42,819 nt of DNA from Lachnospiraceae bacterium (lineage in GTDB: Bacteria; Bacillota; Clostridia; Lachnospirales; Lachnospiraceae): NCBI GenBank assembly GCA_017544835.1, contig JAFYDI010000041.1, forward strand, positions 1 to 42,819. The letters are read 5' to 3'. Positions 1 through 7,400 of the stretch are shown here, piece after piece. Below the pieces are notes generated by a model. The model did not search any database. It had not been told where the DNA came from and worked only from the letters and a program-made list of their open reading frames with translations. Position 1 is the stretch's first letter. Each line of letters opens with the position of its first letter. Made by a program: the position numbers and the translations under genes.

Positions 1-1179
1 CTGATTGTTGTTCTGCTCTTCGGCTGCTTTCTTGGCCGCTTCCTCGGCATCCTTTTGATTCTGTTCTGCCTGGTTGACGCTTCTTTGCTCTTTCTGACCA
101 TACTTTAAGTAATGATTGAGCATGGCTTCTTTGTCTGTTCCGAAGGCATTTCTTACGTCTTCATTCTGATTGGCATAGAAAACAGGATCGAATACTCTGC
201 CATCCGACAGCGTATAGGTTCCGTCAGCATTCTCGGTGACGCCTGCAGGAAGTGTTTTCTGAGGTTCCGGTTCAGGCTCGGGTTCGGGCTCGGGCTCAGG
301 TTCGGGCTCAGGCTCCGGTTCGGGTTCAGGTTCAGGCTCCGGTTCTTTTTCTTCCCCTGTGTTACTATCCTGTCCCGAGCTTGCGGGTGAATTATCATCG
401 CCTACACTTACAAGTGCCGGTTCAGGCTCTTCTCCCAGTATAATCGGCTTACTCCAACCGGTTGCCGCTACTACTTTATCAAGAAGTTCTTCATCTTCTC
501 TGAGTATCTGTAATACCAGGTCAGGGAGATCACGCTCTGATACGGGCTCAAGTTCGAACATAATACTGTCTACGGTTCTTTCGTTATAAAGGTACACGGT
601 TATTTTATTGCCCGCGTAAACATCTATTTCTTTGACCTCGCCCGTAACAGGATTCTTACCTACGATATGCACGACGCCGTCAGTAACGATAACCGCTTCA
701 TGCTCACCGGAATCGGCTGCTACATATCCGGATGTACCTCTGATACCTACTACCATCGTGGATGTCTTAATCTCAAAGGATTCATCCGATTCAAGTTTCT
801 TGCTGACTTCAAAGTACAGACTTCCCTTTGTAAGGTTCAGGTCGAGCTTTTTGCCCTTTTGAGAAAATTCGGCACGGCTTACCTCGTTCATCGTGACAAT
901 CTTTGTATCGTCAAGTCCGATGGCGCATAAGCTCTGCGTTTCGGTGTTGAGGGCATTACCGCTTTTAAGTCTCAGGTCTTCCTTAACGTTCTTCATCTTG
1001 CCGTTATCTTCGAGGCTGACCGTTCCTTCCATACGAAGCAGTCTCATTGTGGTAGCGCGTATTCCTTTGTTTGATAATACTATTATCAACGCAACGGCAA
1101 TAATCACTACTGCCGCAACCGCCCCGAATATAATCGTTTTTTTGCTTTTGTTATTGGTTTCTTGCTCCCTTTCTGCCAT
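1..1179 (-). CDS. FecR-domain membrane protein with Pro-Glu repeat linker (3' end outside window)
   Basis: The frame runs 393 codons from an ATG at 1179 to the window edge without a stop, so the C-terminus is missing. A ribosome binding site (AAGGGGA) lies about 8 bases upstream. Residues 1-15 are polar and cytoplasmic, and about 15-35 form one membrane segment, giving an N-in, C-out protein. Residues about 45-190 resemble a FecR domain, with the typical stretch reading VVGIRGTSGYV followed by a strand resembling VTDGVVHIVG. A linker of 13 Pro-Glu dipeptides follows, then a segment ending in an Ala/Glu/Gln-rich, probably helical run. FecR domains usually sense or scaffold at the cell surface; no sigma factor or TonB receptor is nearby, so the classical iron role does not apply. 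It is the last gene of an operon with the HD-GYP and MBL genes (38-base gap). The domain call is fairly sure; the role is unknown. Confidence 0.75.
   Translation of the reverse strand, partial: MAEREQETNNKSKKTIIFGAVAAVVIIAVALIIVLSNKGIRATTMRLLRMEGTVSLEDNGKMKNVKEDLRLKSGNALNTETQSLCAIGLDDTKIVTMNEVSRAEFSQKGKKLDLNLTKGSLYFEVSKKLESDESFEIKTSTMVVGIRGTSGYVAADSGEHEAVIVTDGVVHIVGKNPVTGEVKEIDVYAGNKITVYLYNERTVDSIMFELEPVSERDLPDLVLQILREDEELLDKVVAATGWSKPIILGEEPEPALVSVGDDNSPASSGQDSNTGEEKEPEPEPEPEPEPEPEPEPEPEPEPEPEPQKTLPAGVTENADGTYTLSDGRVFDPVFYANQNEDVRNAFGTDKEAMLNHYLKYGQKEQRSVNQAEQNQKDAEEAAKKAAEEQNNNQ
262..342 (-). repeat. Hexanucleotide repeat encoding 13 Pro-Glu dipeptides
   Basis: Twenty-seven codons read (Pro-Glu)13-Pro inside the FecR-domain gene. 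Both codons vary (CCG/CCT/CCC and GAG/GAA), so the peptide is more conserved than the DNA, which suggests selection for a stiff acidic spacer rather than a fresh slippage expansion. Such linkers often span or lie along the cell wall. Confidence 0.85.
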
Positions 1180-1217
1180 AAGTTTAGTCCCCTTCTCTTT
1201 ACAAAATCACTACGTTT

Positions 1218-2660
1218 CTAGTTCTTCTTCCAAGCTTCACTTTCTATGAACAAATCAAGCAAATGTCCGTCTATCTCTCCGTCGTCGCGCATGCTTTTTA
1301 GAATCGCAAAAGCTTTCTCCGCGGGCATCGGAGGCTTATAAGGCCTGTCTTCGGCCGTAAGCGCATCGTATACGTCTATGATTGTCAAAAGTCTTGTTTC
1401 GTTCGGTAATTCGTCGCCTTTTAATTGCTTCGGGTAACCCTTTCCGTTAAGCAATTCGTGGTGCGAGCCTGACCAGAACGGAACATTCTTGTACGTTCCT
1501 TTGAAGACCATCTTTTCAAGCATTCTGGCGGTGTAGGAAACGTGGCTTTGTACCTTCTTTCTTTCGCCGTCTGTTAGAGTGCCCTTTCGGATGGTGATGG
1601 CTTCAAGTTCTTTGTCATCTAGCAGCGGCACTTCGGTGTCTTCGGCCGTCTTACAGGTAAGCTTCGAATATTCCGTAAGCTCCGCAATCTTTTCATCGGG
1701 CAGGAAGCCTGCGGTGTTGGCAGCCTCGATTGCTTCCCATGCTTTCCTTAAGGTGTCTGCTTTCTCACGGCACTCGCTTTCCCTCTCAGGGTGTTGCAGT
1801 GAGAGAACCTGCTCCTTTAAGCATGCAATCTCGACTTTGCTCTTAAGTCCTGCTTTAAGTGTGCCCAGTCTGTCGGGCTTGTCGAGTACTTCAAGCGGAA
1901 CTATCAGCTTACCGATATCGTGGAGCCAGATGCTCATGAGGAATGCGTCCTTGGACTCCTCCGTGAACTTCCACTCATCTCCCCGCGCCTGCAGCCAGTC
2001 CACAAACTTTGAAGCGTAACCCACCATGCTTCGTGTGTGATTGGCGTTGTATGAGCTTCTTGCGTCGATAGCGTCTACCATAACTTCCACAAAGGAATGA
2101 AGCAGGATATTTACTTCTTCCGCCAATCTGTGATTGTTAAGGCTTACCGCGGCAAGCGAGCCGAGGGCCGATATTACTTCTTCGTATTCTTTTTTAAACG
2201 GAATGGTCTTTCCGTCCTTATCCTGCGCATTTATAAGTTGCAGGACTCCTATTATCTCGCCTTTTTCGTCGGCCATGGGTATTACCAGCATGGAACCGGT
2301 ACGATAATGCGTAATAGCATCGTATTTCTGAGCGCCGGAGAAATCGTACTCTGTTGACTCATATACGTCGGGTATATTAATGAGCTTGTTATCAAGCGCC
2401 GAGCATGCGCACACATTCTTGCGCCCGAGCGGAACCGGTGGCAGGTTAATATTGCTGCTCTGCTCCTCCATCGTGGTTCCTTTGGACTTGGTAAATATCG
2501 TATGGAAGTGTAAGAAATCATCCTCCAATACGTAAACCGTGCCGGCATCGCAGTTGCAGATGTCCATCGCCTCCAGAAGAATCTTCTGCATAAGGAGGTC
2601 AAAGTTCTTCTCTGCACTTAGCTCTATGGCTATCTTAATCATTCTTTTATCAAGGCTCAC
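1218..2660 (-). CDS. GAF domain / HD-GYP phosphohydrolase (probable cyclic-di-GMP phosphodiesterase)
   Basis: The protein has 480 residues. An N-terminal GAF-like sensor covers about 15-180, and a C-terminal HD-GYP domain covers about 190-475. Visible HD-GYP motifs are NHTRS near 206, the HD pair in LHDIGK near 247, SHVSYTA near 365, and HHELLNGKGYP near 400. The metal ligands and the GYP signature are intact, so hydrolysis of cyclic-di-GMP (or a related cyclic dinucleotide) is plausible. An unusual insert of about 95 mostly charged, helical-looking residues separates the KPDRLG part from the LTDGE part, which are nearly adjacent in ordinary HD-GYP domains. The start is GTG at 2660, overlapping the MBL stop (GTGA), with GGGAGG upstream; an in-frame ATG six codons later is an alternative. 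The protein is cytoplasmic, with no membrane segment seen. The overlap implies translational coupling with the MBL gene. Confidence 0.85.
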   Translation of the reverse strand: MSLDKRMIKIAIELSAEKNFDLLMQKILLEAMDICNCDAGTVYVLEDDFLHFHTIFTKSKGTTMEEQSSNINLPPVPLGRKNVCACSALDNKLINIPDVYESTEYDFSGAQKYDAITHYRTGSMLVIPMADEKGEIIGVLQLINAQDKDGKTIPFKKEYEEVISALGSLAAVSLNNHRLAEEVNILLHSFVEVMVDAIDARSSYNANHTRSMVGYASKFVDWLQARGDEWKFTEESKDAFLMSIWLHDIGKLIVPLEVLDKPDRLGTLKAGLKSKVEIACLKEQVLSLQHPERESECREKADTLRKAWEAIEAANTAGFLPDEKIAELTEYSKLTCKTAEDTEVPLLDDKELEAITIRKGTLTDGERKKVQSHVSYTARMLEKMVFKGTYKNVPFWSGSHHELLNGKGYPKQLKGDELPNETRLLTIIDVYDALTAEDRPYKPPMPAEKAFAILKSMRDDGEIDGHLLDLFIESEAWKKN

Positions 2661-3439
2661 AGCTTAATAACCTCCCCTCTCCCTGCCAAAGAAACCGTCT
2701 CGCTTTTTACTTCTTTGTCCAACTGTGTCAGGAACTCGTCGTTGTGTCTTGGGTCATGATGAACGAAGCGCAAGTTCTTGGCACCGCTTTCCTGCATTAT
2801 TTTAAGGCCCTGGCTTACGGCGGAATGACCGTAACCTTTCCTTGTGGCCAGTTCTTCTTCTGTGTACTGAGCGTCCATAAACAATAAATCTGTACCCTTG
2901 GCAAACTCTGCCAGTCGGGCGGCGCTTTTTTCCTCGTACTCATAGTCGGTTGCGCATACCACAGACTTTCCGCCTTGAGACAGTTTGAAAATTGTACTGC
3001 CACCGGGGTGGTTGGATTCAATGCCTTCTACCGATACGTCTCCGATTTGTAACGGAAGCGTCAGTTCAAGACACTTAAGGTCTGCCGGATAATCGCCAAG
3101 CGTACATGGCCAGAAAGGCGGTCCGAAAAGCTTGTTAAGTATTTCGGAAGCGTTAAGCCCCAAAAAGTTCTTTGAGTAAAAATCTATATGTCTGTTCTTT
3201 TGCGTAATATAAGGGAAAAACGGAAGCCCCAAAAGGTGATCCAAATGCGGATGCGTAAGCAAAATCGTAATGTTCTTATCACCTATGTCGGGTGCATTGA
3301 TAATACCGGTGCCGGCATCGATAAATATGGCTTCTTTCTCGGTCTCAACAAGAATACACGAAGTAGAACCTCCGAATTTAAGATACTCCTGCCCTTCTAC
3401 CGGTATGGAACCTCTTACTCCCAATACTGTTATTTTCAT
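2657..3439 (-). CDS. Metallo-beta-lactamase-fold hydrolase
   Basis: The protein has 260 residues and opens with KITVLGVRGSIPV, followed by GGSTSCILVE, typical of the cyclic-phosphodiesterase/PhnP-like branch of the MBL fold. The metal-binding motif HPHLDH (HxHxDH) lies near residue 83, with further likely ligands in SNHPGGS, CATDYEYEE, MDAQYT and HHDPRHND. A phosphodiester substrate, perhaps a cyclic nucleotide or second messenger, is inferred from the subfamily and from its coupling to an HD-GYP gene; the sequence does not name the substrate. The ATG at 3439 is preceded by a G-rich ribosome binding site (GGGGGA). It is the first gene of the operon, about 118 bases downstream of the predicted transcription start. 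Confidence 0.8.
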   Translation of the reverse strand: MKITVLGVRGSIPVEGQEYLKFGGSTSCILVETEKEAIFIDAGTGIINAPDIGDKNITILLTHPHLDHLLGLPFFPYITQKNRHIDFYSKNFLGLNASEILNKLFGPPFWPCTLGDYPADLKCLELTLPLQIGDVSVEGIESNHPGGSTIFKLSQGGKSVVCATDYEYEEKSAARLAEFAKGTDLLFMDAQYTEEELATRKGYGHSAVSQGLKIMQESGAKNLRFVHHDPRHNDEFLTQLDKEVKSETVSLAGRGEVIKL

Positions 3440-3564
3440 AATTCCCCCGCGACAGATTTGCCTGTCCTATATGTAAATCACCGTAATAGTCTTAAATGAC
3501 AGTTGATTTTGAACAATCAAGAAACAAATTTGTATTGTCAGAAAAAAGCCCTGCATTTTATTGT

Positions 3565-3573
3565 ATTATACCA
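3565..3573 (-). promoter_or_regulatory. Extended -10 promoter for the MBL/HD-GYP/FecR operon
   Basis: On the minus strand the sequence reads TGGTATAAT, a full extended -10 element. No good -35 box is seen at the right distance (TGAACA at 15 bases is the best). The leader of about 118 bases down to the MBL ATG holds a small GACAG/CTGTC hairpin just before the ribosome binding site and nothing else I recognise. Confidence 0.6.
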
Positions 3574-3589
3574 CAATTAATGAATTGTT

Positions 3590-3632
3590 CACCAAAAGAT
3601 TGAGCCCTACAACCACTTAGGCTGCAAGGCTC
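3590..3632 (-). terminator. Terminator of the nucleoside transporter operon
   Basis: A 13-bp stem (GAGCCTTGCAGCC with GGTTGTAGGGCTC, three G-U pairs) with a 5-base loop lies 29 bases after the permease stop. The T-rich tail is short (AATCTTTT), so efficiency may be moderate. Confidence 0.7.
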
Positions 3633-3661
3633 TCTAACATATTCCGTCTAAATATATTCTA

Positions 3662-4657
3662 TTATCGTTCTTCTCTGAAATATGACAATCCCAGTGAAGC
3701 CGGCGGCTGATTCTCACGCTTATTGCGCATGCTGGTAATAACAAGTACCACAAGTGTAACGATGTAAGGAATCATCTTGTAGATTTCCTTGTACTCCATG
3801 TGATCCATACCGGTGGGGATATAAAGATAAAGAATATACAAGCCACCGAAGAGAATCGACGCAAGCACGCTCACATTGGGGCGCCAGATGGTGAAGATAA
3901 CAAGCGCGATAGCAAGCCAACCTCTGTCACCGAATCCGTCGTTACTCCACACGCCGCAAGCGTAGTCCATTATGTAGTAAAGTCCGCCGAGACCCGCAAT
4001 CATACATCCGAGACACGTAGCAACGTACTTGTACTTGGTAACGCTGATACCTGCCGCATCTGCTGTTGTAGGGCTCTCACCCACCGCACGAAGATGAAGA
4101 CCCACGCGCGTACGCTTAAGGACAAAAGAAGCCACAAGCGCAATCACAATCGCAAGGTAAGCAAGGAAACCGTATGATAAGAAAATCTTACCAAACCAGT
4201 TGCTATCACCCGACACGATTGTCTTGCTGAAATAAGTACTGGTCTTTGTCAGTGCAATCGAAGGCACATCAAGACCGGAAAGCTTAATAAGCGAACCGCC
4301 GAAGAAGTTACCGAATCCTACGCCAAACGTCGTCATCGCAAGACCCGTAACATTCTGATTGGCTCTTAAAGTAATCGTTAAGAAGCTATACAACAGTCCC
4401 ATGAGAAGCGATCCTAAAAGCGAACACAACATAGGAATCGCAATCATTAAAAATCCGCTCTCCGTCGCGCCGTTTCTAATCGCCTGCTCGTAAAAGAAAG
4501 AACCGATAACACCGCTTATCGCGCCTACATACATAACACCCGGAATACCAAGGTTAAGGTTACCGGACTTCTGCGTAATAATCTCGCCCGTACTACCGTA
4601 TAAAAGAGGAATACCCTGGCCGACCGCACGAGGGATAAATGCTACCAAATCAATCAT
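3662..4657 (-). CDS. nupQ: Nucleoside ABC transporter permease, second subunit
   Basis: This 331-residue hydrophobic protein belongs to the BPD_transp_2 permease class, with about eight to nine membrane segments. It starts with MIDLVAFIPRAVGQGIPLLYGSTGEI, a start characteristic of the NupQ/YufQ-type permease paired with BmpA-like binding proteins, and contains the conserved cytoplasmic loop GLHLRAVGESPTTADAAGISV that contacts the ATPase. It works with the preceding permease and ATPase to import nucleosides. The ATG overlaps the stop of the upstream permease by four bases, and it is the last gene of the operon. The purine-nucleoside assignment rests on the guanine riboswitch upstream of the operon. 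Confidence 0.85.
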   Translation of the reverse strand: MIDLVAFIPRAVGQGIPLLYGSTGEIITQKSGNLNLGIPGVMYVGAISGVIGSFFYEQAIRNGATESGFLMIAIPMLCSLLGSLLMGLLYSFLTITLRANQNVTGLAMTTFGVGFGNFFGGSLIKLSGLDVPSIALTKTSTYFSKTIVSGDSNWFGKIFLSYGFLAYLAIVIALVASFVLKRTRVGLHLRAVGESPTTADAAGISVTKYKYVATCLGCMIAGLGGLYYIMDYACGVWSNDGFGDRGWLAIALVIFTIWRPNVSVLASILFGGLYILYLYIPTGMDHMEYKEIYKMIPYIVTLVVLVITSMRNKRENQPPASLGLSYFREER

Positions 4658-5763
4658 TTTTCTTCCTCCTTCTTATTCGATTTTCTGAAATTAATCTTAT
4701 AGTAAATAAAGAACTCGCAACCAATGATAAAGAAGAGAATAATACCCGTCAGAATATCGGAGAAAGAATGATTGAGTCCGAATCTTGTGGAAATCTCTCC
4801 GGCGCCGCGTCCCAAGAATACTATAAGAAAGCTTGTAAATACCATGGTCAAAGGATTAAACTTAGCAAGCCATGACACCATAACAGCTGTGAATCCCTGT
4901 CCACCCGCGATAGTAGTGGTAACGGTATGGTTAATACCACCCACGAGCAAAAGTCCCGCAAGACCGCAAAGGCCGCCTGACAAAAGCATGGTACGAATGA
5001 TAACCTTCTTAACCTTCATACCGACATATCTTGCCGTATTCTCACTCTCACCCACAACAGCAATCTCATAACCGTGCTTGCTGTAGTTAAGATAGATATA
5101 CATACCGGTGGTAACAATAACCGCAACAATAATGCTGAGCAAATACTTGTTACCAATCTGAGGAAGCCATCCAAGCTCGGAGCTCTGGTTAATAATACCA
5201 ATCTTGCCCGAACCCTTCGGAACTTCCCATCTTACTGTGTAGAAAGCAACCAGCTGGGTAGCGATGTAGTTCATCATAAGTGTCGCAAGCGTTTCGTTGG
5301 TATTCCACTTCGCCTTAAAGAAAGCGGGTACAAATCCCCAGAAAGCACCTGCAAGAATTGATGTTACTATCATGCAGATAATAATCATTACATTATTCAT
5401 CTTGCCCGCAAGCTGAATCATACAAGCCGCAGCCGCAAGACCGCCTATAAGCACCTGACCTTCGCCGCCGATGTTCCAAAACTTCATCTTAAACGCAGGA
5501 GTAAGTGCAAGTGAAATAATAAGCAAAATCGAAAGGTCCTGGAAAGTAACCCAGGTCTTTCTGGCGGAGCCGAAGGCCCCCTTAAAAATCGTTGCATAAA
5601 TCGACAACGGATTGTCCTTGGTAAGTACCGCAGTTATAATCGCGCATACCACAAGGGCCAGCAAAATCGCGAGTGCACGAATGCCCCAAGCCTTTCTTGC
5701 AGGGATGGCGTCGCGCTTAACTATGTGAAAAAGAGGTTCTTTGACCTTGTCCTGATTAGTCAC
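4654..5763 (-). CDS. nupP: Nucleoside ABC transporter permease, first subunit
   Basis: The 369-residue membrane protein has a short cytoplasmic N-terminus (about 25 residues), then about nine to ten hydrophobic segments, including FWNIGGEGQVLIGGLAAA and the coupling loop KHGYEIAVVGESENTARYVG. This matches NupP/YufP-type permeases. The start is GTG at 5763, overlapping the ATPase stop by eight bases, with AGGAGG 11 bases ahead. It pairs with the next permease as the membrane channel of a BmpA-type importer. Confidence 0.85.
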   Translation of the reverse strand: MTNQDKVKEPLFHIVKRDAIPARKAWGIRALAILLALVVCAIITAVLTKDNPLSIYATIFKGAFGSARKTWVTFQDLSILLIISLALTPAFKMKFWNIGGEGQVLIGGLAAAACMIQLAGKMNNVMIIICMIVTSILAGAFWGFVPAFFKAKWNTNETLATLMMNYIATQLVAFYTVRWEVPKGSGKIGIINQSSELGWLPQIGNKYLLSIIVAVIVTTGMYIYLNYSKHGYEIAVVGESENTARYVGMKVKKVIIRTMLLSGGLCGLAGLLLVGGINHTVTTTIAGGQGFTAVMVSWLAKFNPLTMVFTSFLIVFLGRGAGEISTRFGLNHSFSDILTGIILFFIIGCEFFIYYKINFRKSNKKEEEK

Positions 5764-7288
5764 TTAACTTGCCACCTCCTACTCTTGTCATCATCATGCC
5801 GACAGTGTTCTTGTCTGTGGTGCGTCCGTCCACGATACCGCTTACCTTGCCGCCGCACAGTACCAAAATCTTATCGGAAATCTCCAGCAAAACGTCCAGG
5901 TCTTCGCCGACGAATACAACTGCCACGCCCGCCTTTTTCTGCTGGTTAATCAAATCGTAAATTGTGTAGGAAGAGTTGATATCAAGTCCGCGCACCGCAT
6001 AAGCAGTAAGCAATACTGTAGGTGCGGAAGCAATCTCACGTCCTACGAGTACCTTCTGAACGTTACCGCCGGAAAGTCTTCTTACCGGGGTAGTAATACC
6101 GGGAGTTACAACCTCGAGGTCTCTCACAACATCCTCAGCAAGGTGCTTGGGCGCCTTTCTGTCGGTGAATACCGTCTTGCCTCGTCTGAAAGAACGAAGC
6201 ATCATATTGTCGGTTAAGTCCATGTTACCTACCAGACCCATACCGAGTCTGTCCTCAGGGACAAAAGAAAGCGTAACGCCCATAGCTGCTATCTTAAGAG
6301 GGTCCTTACCGAGCAATTCATCATGCTCACCGTTATCGTCAATATAGCTGATGCTTCCGGCCTCCGCAGGCTGAAGTCCCGCGATAGCCTCCAAAAGTTC
6401 CTTCTGACCGCAGCCCGAAATGCCCGCAATACCAAGAATCTCTCCGCTGTTGGCGGTAAAAGAAACATCGTCGAGCTTAACAATTCCGTCTTCATTGCGA
6501 ACCGTCAGATTCTTAACCTCTATACGAGGCTTGGGATTGACGGGGTCGGGTCTTTCTATGTTAAGGGTCACGGAGTGGCCTACCATCATGTCGGTCATCT
6601 CCTGAGCCGTTGTATCCGCTGTAATCATGTCACCCACATACTCGCCGCGACGAAGTACAGCCACTCTGTCGGAAAGGCTTTCTACCTCGTGCATCTTGTG
6701 GGTAATGATGACGATTGCCTTACCGTCATCGCGCATGTTTCTAAGCACATTAAAAAGTTTCTCAGTCTCCTGAGGTGTAAGCACCGCTGTGGGCTCATCA
6801 AGTATCAAAATATCCGCACCGCGATATAAAACTTTAACGATTTCAACCGTCTGCTTCTCTGATACGGACATATCATAAATCTTACGATTGGGGTCTACTT
6901 CAAAGCCGTAACGGTTACAGATGTCCGCAATCTTAGCGGTTGCTGCCTTTAAGTTAAGCTTACCCTCCATACCAAGAATGATATTCTCAGCCGCAGTCAG
7001 TACATCCACAAGTTTAAAGTGCTGGTGAACCATACCGATTCCGAGAGAATACGCGTCCCTGGGGGAACGAATAACTTCCTCTTTACCGTTAATGAAAATT
7101 TGTCCTTCATCGGGAAAATAAATACCGGAGAGCATGTTCATTAAAGTGGTCTTACCACTTCCGTTCTCTCCCAAAAGGGCTAAGATTTCGCCCTTGTAGA
7201 TGTCAAGATTAACCTTTGAATTGGCTACAACAGAGCCAAAGGTCTTGGTTACGTTTCTTAGCGACACTGCCGCTTGTTTCTTGTCCAA
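5756..7288 (-). CDS. nupO: Nucleoside ABC transporter ATP-binding protein with two ATPase domains
   Basis: The 510-residue protein carries two fused ABC domains, as in NupO and sugar-type importers. Domain 1 has Walker A GENGSGKTT, signature region VSEKQTVEI and Walker B ILILDEPTAVLTPQE. Domain 2 has a weakened Walker A (GISGCGQKELL), signature LSGGNVQKV and a Walker B region VLLTAYAVRGLD, which lacks the usual acidic run; such degeneracy of the second site is common in this family. It powers the two permeases encoded downstream. The start is TTG at 7288 with GAGGAG seven bases upstream. The gene lies after an intercistronic terminator, so its expression relative to the lipoprotein gene is probably reduced. 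Confidence 0.88.
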   Translation of the reverse strand: MDKKQAAVSLRNVTKTFGSVVANSKVNLDIYKGEILALLGENGSGKTTLMNMLSGIYFPDEGQIFINGKEEVIRSPRDAYSLGIGMVHQHFKLVDVLTAAENIILGMEGKLNLKAATAKIADICNRYGFEVDPNRKIYDMSVSEKQTVEIVKVLYRGADILILDEPTAVLTPQETEKLFNVLRNMRDDGKAIVIITHKMHEVESLSDRVAVLRRGEYVGDMITADTTAQEMTDMMVGHSVTLNIERPDPVNPKPRIEVKNLTVRNEDGIVKLDDVSFTANSGEILGIAGISGCGQKELLEAIAGLQPAEAGSISYIDDNGEHDELLGKDPLKIAAMGVTLSFVPEDRLGMGLVGNMDLTDNMMLRSFRRGKTVFTDRKAPKHLAEDVVRDLEVVTPGITTPVRRLSGGNVQKVLVGREIASAPTVLLTAYAVRGLDINSSYTIYDLINQQKKAGVAVVFVGEDLDVLLEISDKILVLCGGKVSGIVDGRTTDKNTVGMMMTRVGGGKLSD

Positions 7289-7314
7289 ATCCGTACTCCT
7301 CTAAACCGTAAAAA

Positions 7315-7354
7315 GAAAAAAACCAAAGGGCGGCGCGAGGTGTGCCACCCTTTG
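7315..7354 (-). terminator. Intercistronic terminator between binding protein and ATPase genes
   Basis: An 11-bp stem (CAAAGGGTGGC with GCCGCCCTTTG, one T-G pair) and a 9-base loop are followed by a T-run on the minus strand. It sits 46 bases after the lipoprotein stop and before the ATPase. Partial readthrough would give many binding proteins per transporter. Confidence 0.85.
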
Positions 7355-7400
7355 AAATTTTATCAAAAATCTATGTCACTCTTCAAGTGTTTAAGCGAAA

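Noticed and set aside
112-390. A Phe/Arg/Leu-rich frame on the plus strand opposite the Pro-Glu repeat.
   Set aside because: It is the mirror of the hexanucleotide repeat in the FecR gene, has low complexity and no ribosome binding site.
2168-2180. GCCGATAT as a third sigma-28 -10 box.
   Set aside because: It lies inside the HD-GYP gene and has no TAAA/TAAG 15 bases upstream.
1218-3439. Horizontal transfer of the signalling operon.
   Set aside because: Base composition and codon use look like the neighbours by eye, and there is no mobile element boundary.
3440-3557. Possible cyclic-di-GMP riboswitch in the MBL/HD-GYP leader.
   Set aside because: GGACAGGCAAAT recalls part of the GEMM motif, but the paired stems and the second conserved half are absent.
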